A DNA stretch of 25,652 bases, from the IMG/VR virus record IMGVR_UViG_3300020436_000085, positions 1 through 25,652 of that record. One strand, written 5' to 3'. Below the pieces are notes generated by a model, which ran no database searches, had not been told where the DNA came from, and saw only the letters and a list, made by a program, of their open reading frames with translations. A program made the translations under genes and the position numbers. Of the stretch, positions 23,726 through 25,652 are shown piece by piece (the stretch's first letter is position 1; each line of letters opens with the position of its first letter). Source of the stretch: a virus.

Positions 23726-24573
23726 GCTATCACGTCCGGTTCTAATCCACTAAGTATGCCATCACATGACATGGAAAAATCACACCATTCGGGGCAAAAA
23801 TAATCATTCCACTTCATCGGCCATTGATGGGAAACTAGAGATTCTATGGTGTCGTTTAAGGATTGTGGGAATGTATTAAGTGACCTAGTTGGTACTCGTT
23901 CCATAACTGCAACGCCACAAGTTTCTCCCAACCAAACTTGTTTGCCACGCTTCCCTATCTCATCTAACATACGTTCATCAGTACAGTCTGGAGCGATGTA
24001 CAGGAAGTGTGTGATGTTCTCATAACCAGCCTGTGTAAGCATCCTGTGATAGAACACAAGTTCTTTACGAGTACGACTTAACTTAGAAGGATTCATATTA
24101 CCTGTCTTGAGTTCTACGATAATGATACCGCCATCTGGATGACGCAAAACACCGTCAATCATACCACTCCAAATAATAGGGATAGTACCTTGGTTTTCGG
24201 TTACAAAATCTTCATAGAGGTATCTCTTTTCTTCTACCTCGACTACATCAAGACCGCCAAGAGATGCCGCTATACCGTGAATCAACTTAGCCATTTCATC
24301 AACTCCAGTATCTCCAGCAACACCTTCCTTCTCAGCAACGGCTGGTATAACATCGGGTCCATCTACTAAACTTGCTTCCATCACAGAATGTATAGCAGTA
24401 CCGCGAATCGCCGCTTCGCCAACAGGAGGGCTAGGTACACCACTCATGTATCTCCACCAATACTGGCGAGGACACTTTTGGTAGTTCATGAAAGAAGATT
24501 TACTTACTCTCAAGATAGGTAGTTCTCCCACCTTGTAAGAAGATTGTTCGATTTGTTGTGGCGTAGCGTCCAT
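23722..24573 (-). CDS. Cas4/RecB-like PD-(D/E)XK nuclease with Fe-S cluster
   Basis: This 283-aa protein is a probable DNA exonuclease or end-processing nuclease. It has KCPRQYWWRY (C34) at the start of the fold, RGTAIHSVME with H62, D140 in SGMIDGVL, E154-L-K156 in IIVELKTG and a helix with KELVFYHRML (about 170-179), which together form the RecB/Cas4 active site. C260, C264 and C270 (YFCPEWCDFSMSC) with C34 complete the four-Cys set of the Fe-S cluster in Cas4 and AddB. It starts with a strong GGAGGT 6 nt before the ATG. There is no CRISPR array or cas1/cas2 in the window, and its neighbours are replication genes, so a role in viral replication or recombination is more likely than in CRISPR adaptation. 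Confidence 0.85.
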   Translation of the reverse strand: MDATPQQIEQSSYKVGELPILRVSKSSFMNYQKCPRQYWWRYMSGVPSPPVGEAAIRGTAIHSVMEASLVDGPDVIPAVAEKEGVAGDTGVDEMAKLIHGIAASLGGLDVVEVEEKRYLYEDFVTENQGTIPIIWSGMIDGVLRHPDGGIIIVELKTGNMNPSKLSRTRKELVFYHRMLTQAGYENITHFLYIAPDCTDERMLDEIGKRGKQVWLGETCGVAVMERVPTRSLNTFPQSLNDTIESLVSHQWPMKWNDYFCPEWCDFSMSCDGILSGLEPDVIA

Positions 24574-24710
24574 CAGTTTACCTCCGCACCAAGAATATCT
24601 TCTAGGGTGCGGATAAGAAGTTTTCGTGGCACATCTCCCAAATCGTTACCTCGCTTTAGACCTGCTATGTACCGTATAAGACGGTCATATACTTCATCTG
24701 CTTCTCTCAT
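24573..24710 (-). CDS. 45-aa helical protein of unknown function
   Basis: The product begins MREADEVYDRLIRYIAGLKR and ends LIRTLEDILGAEVN, so it should form two or three amphipathic helices. It overlaps the zinc-ribbon gene by 4 bp on its upstream side and shares one base with the start of the Cas4-like gene on the other. Position in a tightly packed operon and sensible codon use support coding. The Shine-Dalgarno of the nuclease gene lies inside its end, which suggests coupling. No family was recognised. Confidence 0.55.
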   Translation of the reverse strand: MREADEVYDRLIRYIAGLKRGNDLGDVPRKLLIRTLEDILGAEVN

Positions 24711-25006
24711 TCGCTCTCCCCCGTAAAGTCGTTGAGTGTTGGTTGCCCCTCATTCAGAGGCTTGTTACAAGAGGGACATATTTCTTCTCGCTCTATACCC
24801 TTTATTAGTGGTATTAGTATTTCTTGCTGACAAGACTGACAGGTTACTTCTTCTGCCGCACCCTGTTCTTTCAGATACGAGAACAAGATTACGTTCAACC
24901 TATGAATATCCATAGAAACCGCTTGCGTGAACTGCGTTAGATATTGACGCATATCCTTTATATCACGTTCTATTTCGCGAATGCTTGGCTTTCTCCCTCT
25001 ACTCAT
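24707..25006 (-). CDS. Helical protein with C-terminal zinc ribbon
   Basis: This is a 99-aa protein. An in-frame ATG at 25030 is possible, but AAGGTGATAAT places a GGTGAT Shine-Dalgarno right before the ATG at 25006, giving the start MSRGRKPSIREIERDIKDMR. Residues 8-50 are helical. C56-x2-C59 (TCQSCQQ) and C77-x2-C80 (ICPSCNK) form a zinc ribbon, and the tail is acidic. Such small ribbon proteins may bind DNA or act as transcription or replication accessories; none is specifically recognised. It lies 34 bp after the DNA polymerase gene. Confidence 0.65.
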   Translation of the reverse strand: MSRGRKPSIREIERDIKDMRQYLTQFTQAVSMDIHRLNVILFSYLKEQGAAEEVTCQSCQQEILIPLIKGIEREEICPSCNKPLNEGQPTLNDFTGESE

Positions 25007-25040
25007 ATTATCACCTTGTTGTCTAACCATATAAAGTTGT

Positions 25041-25652
25041 TTATACCCACTCTACCCTACCTAATCCGTTCAAAGCGTTGTAAAGTGGCTGTACGTCCCA
25101 CTTCATAACATTGTAATAAGGCAGAACCTTATCGACAACGAACTTACTTGCTAGAGTTCTGAACCCAACCTTAGTAATACCTTCTATGTCTTGCGGATTG
25201 TCGAAGGCGACATATTTACCCTCATCATTAATAGTCACTAAGAAGTATGAACCAGCACCGTAACCTTTGCCTAGATATTCGTTGGCCCACGCTGCGCCAG
25301 CAGAAGGACCGGACAACACCTTATACTCCTTAAGTGACTTTTCTAATTTACCCTTCATACAAAGTTCCTCGACCTCACAACCACCAGACACAATCTCATC
25401 TATGAGAGAAGTTAAATTTTTAGTGATTGCTACTTCGGGTCGACCCGATAACATACCATTTAGAGTTTCTTTCATGGCTTCTTTCATGACCGGAGGCATA
25501 CGCGATTGTTTCAACTCAATACCCTTGACGTACAGACTAGGCTCATGATATTCTCCATCAGTCCATACGGTTATACCAGCATACCTATTCTTAGCCATGA
25601 TGACCATACTATTACACCATTTCTCAAATTCAGTGATGATAGGAGACATCTT
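25041..25652 (-). CDS. Family B DNA polymerase, C-terminal part (cut by window edge)
   Basis: 203 residues of the C-terminus are visible and the frame is open at the right edge, so the polymerase starts beyond the window. MAKNRYAGITVW is the K-x-R/K-Y-A-G motif after the palm domain, and YVKGIELKQSRMPPVMKEAM matches the KG-E-x-x-R-x-x-x-P-x-x-x-K thumb entry of archaeal and eukaryotic-type PolB. The later parts with GPSAGAAWANEYLGKGYGAG and SYFLVTINDEGKYVA and the final helices agree with the thumb domain. The catalytic DTDS motif would lie outside. This is probably the viral replicative polymerase, and it leads the leftward operon seen here. Confidence 0.8.
   Translation of the reverse strand, partial: KMSPIITEFEKWCNSMVIMAKNRYAGITVWTDGEYHEPSLYVKGIELKQSRMPPVMKEAMKETLNGMLSGRPEVAITKNLTSLIDEIVSGGCEVEELCMKGKLEKSLKEYKVLSGPSAGAAWANEYLGKGYGAGSYFLVTINDEGKYVAFDNPQDIEGITKVGFRTLASKFVVDKVLPYYNVMKWDVQPLYNALNGLGRVEWV

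Noticed and set aside
23722-24573. CRISPR-Cas locus suggested by a Cas4-like gene
   Set aside because: No direct repeats with regular spacers and no cas1/cas2-like products in the window; neighbours are replication genes.
25030-25032. Upstream region and ATG near 25030 as the start of the zinc-ribbon gene
   Set aside because: The ATG at 25006 has a GGTGAT site directly before it, and the extra 8 residues would be encoded by that site.

Overview
The window reads as part of a tailed double-stranded DNA virus (Caudoviricetes-type) of an archaeon. The best fit is the magroviruses or related viruses of marine Marine Group II / Poseidoniales Euryarchaeota. This is inferred from gene content and no database search was run. 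The left 21.8 kb is a virion morphogenesis module on the + strand. The right 3.9 kb is a replication/repair operon on the - strand with archaeal-type enzymes: a family B DNA polymerase, an archaeo-eukaryotic primase with a PriL-like Fe-S end, an ERCC4/XPF nuclease and a Cas4/RecB-like Fe-S nuclease. Base composition is moderately AT-rich. Many starts follow GGTGAT or GAGGTGA, as expected from an archaeal 16S 3' end containing GATCACCTCC.

Head region (1-4596): a fused prohead protease/scaffold protein open at the left edge, a capsid-decoration-like protein, the HK97-fold major capsid protein, a second small beta-rich virion protein, a protein with a SAP-like N-terminus and a helical connector-like protein. 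Portal and terminase are not in the window and presumably lie to the left. A receptor-binding fibre follows (4614-6698), with phage tail-fibre motifs and a C1q-like C-terminal domain. Next comes a string of very small genes joined by ATGA overlaps (6695-7293).

Neck and tail region (7297-21811): a gp6-like adaptor, an HK97-gp10-like neck protein, a tail-terminator-like protein fused to a LamG-like lectin domain, the tail tube, three small proteins (two with Lys-rich tails), a pair of tail assembly chaperone frames, a TP901-type tape measure and a 2448-residue tail-tip protein. The chaperone frames are joined by what looks like a complete programmed -1 frameshift signal: heptamer CCCTTTG, a 5-nt spacer, and an 11-bp stem that encloses the upstream frame's stop codon.

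Replication region (25652-21795, leftwards): DNA polymerase B C-terminus, a zinc-ribbon protein, a 45-aa protein, the Cas4-like nuclease, a 53-aa Cys-rich protein, the fused primase and the ERCC4 nuclease. Most are joined by stop/start overlaps. The two modules converge and their last genes overlap by 17 bp. No tRNA, rRNA, CRISPR array, insertion sequence, integrase or attachment site was seen.

The most notable items are the frameshift signal, the lectin-terminator fusion, the multi-domain head protease, the giant tail protein sharing small beta modules with the adaptor, the compact primase with an incomplete Cys set, and the ERCC4 nuclease with EAK in place of ERK.
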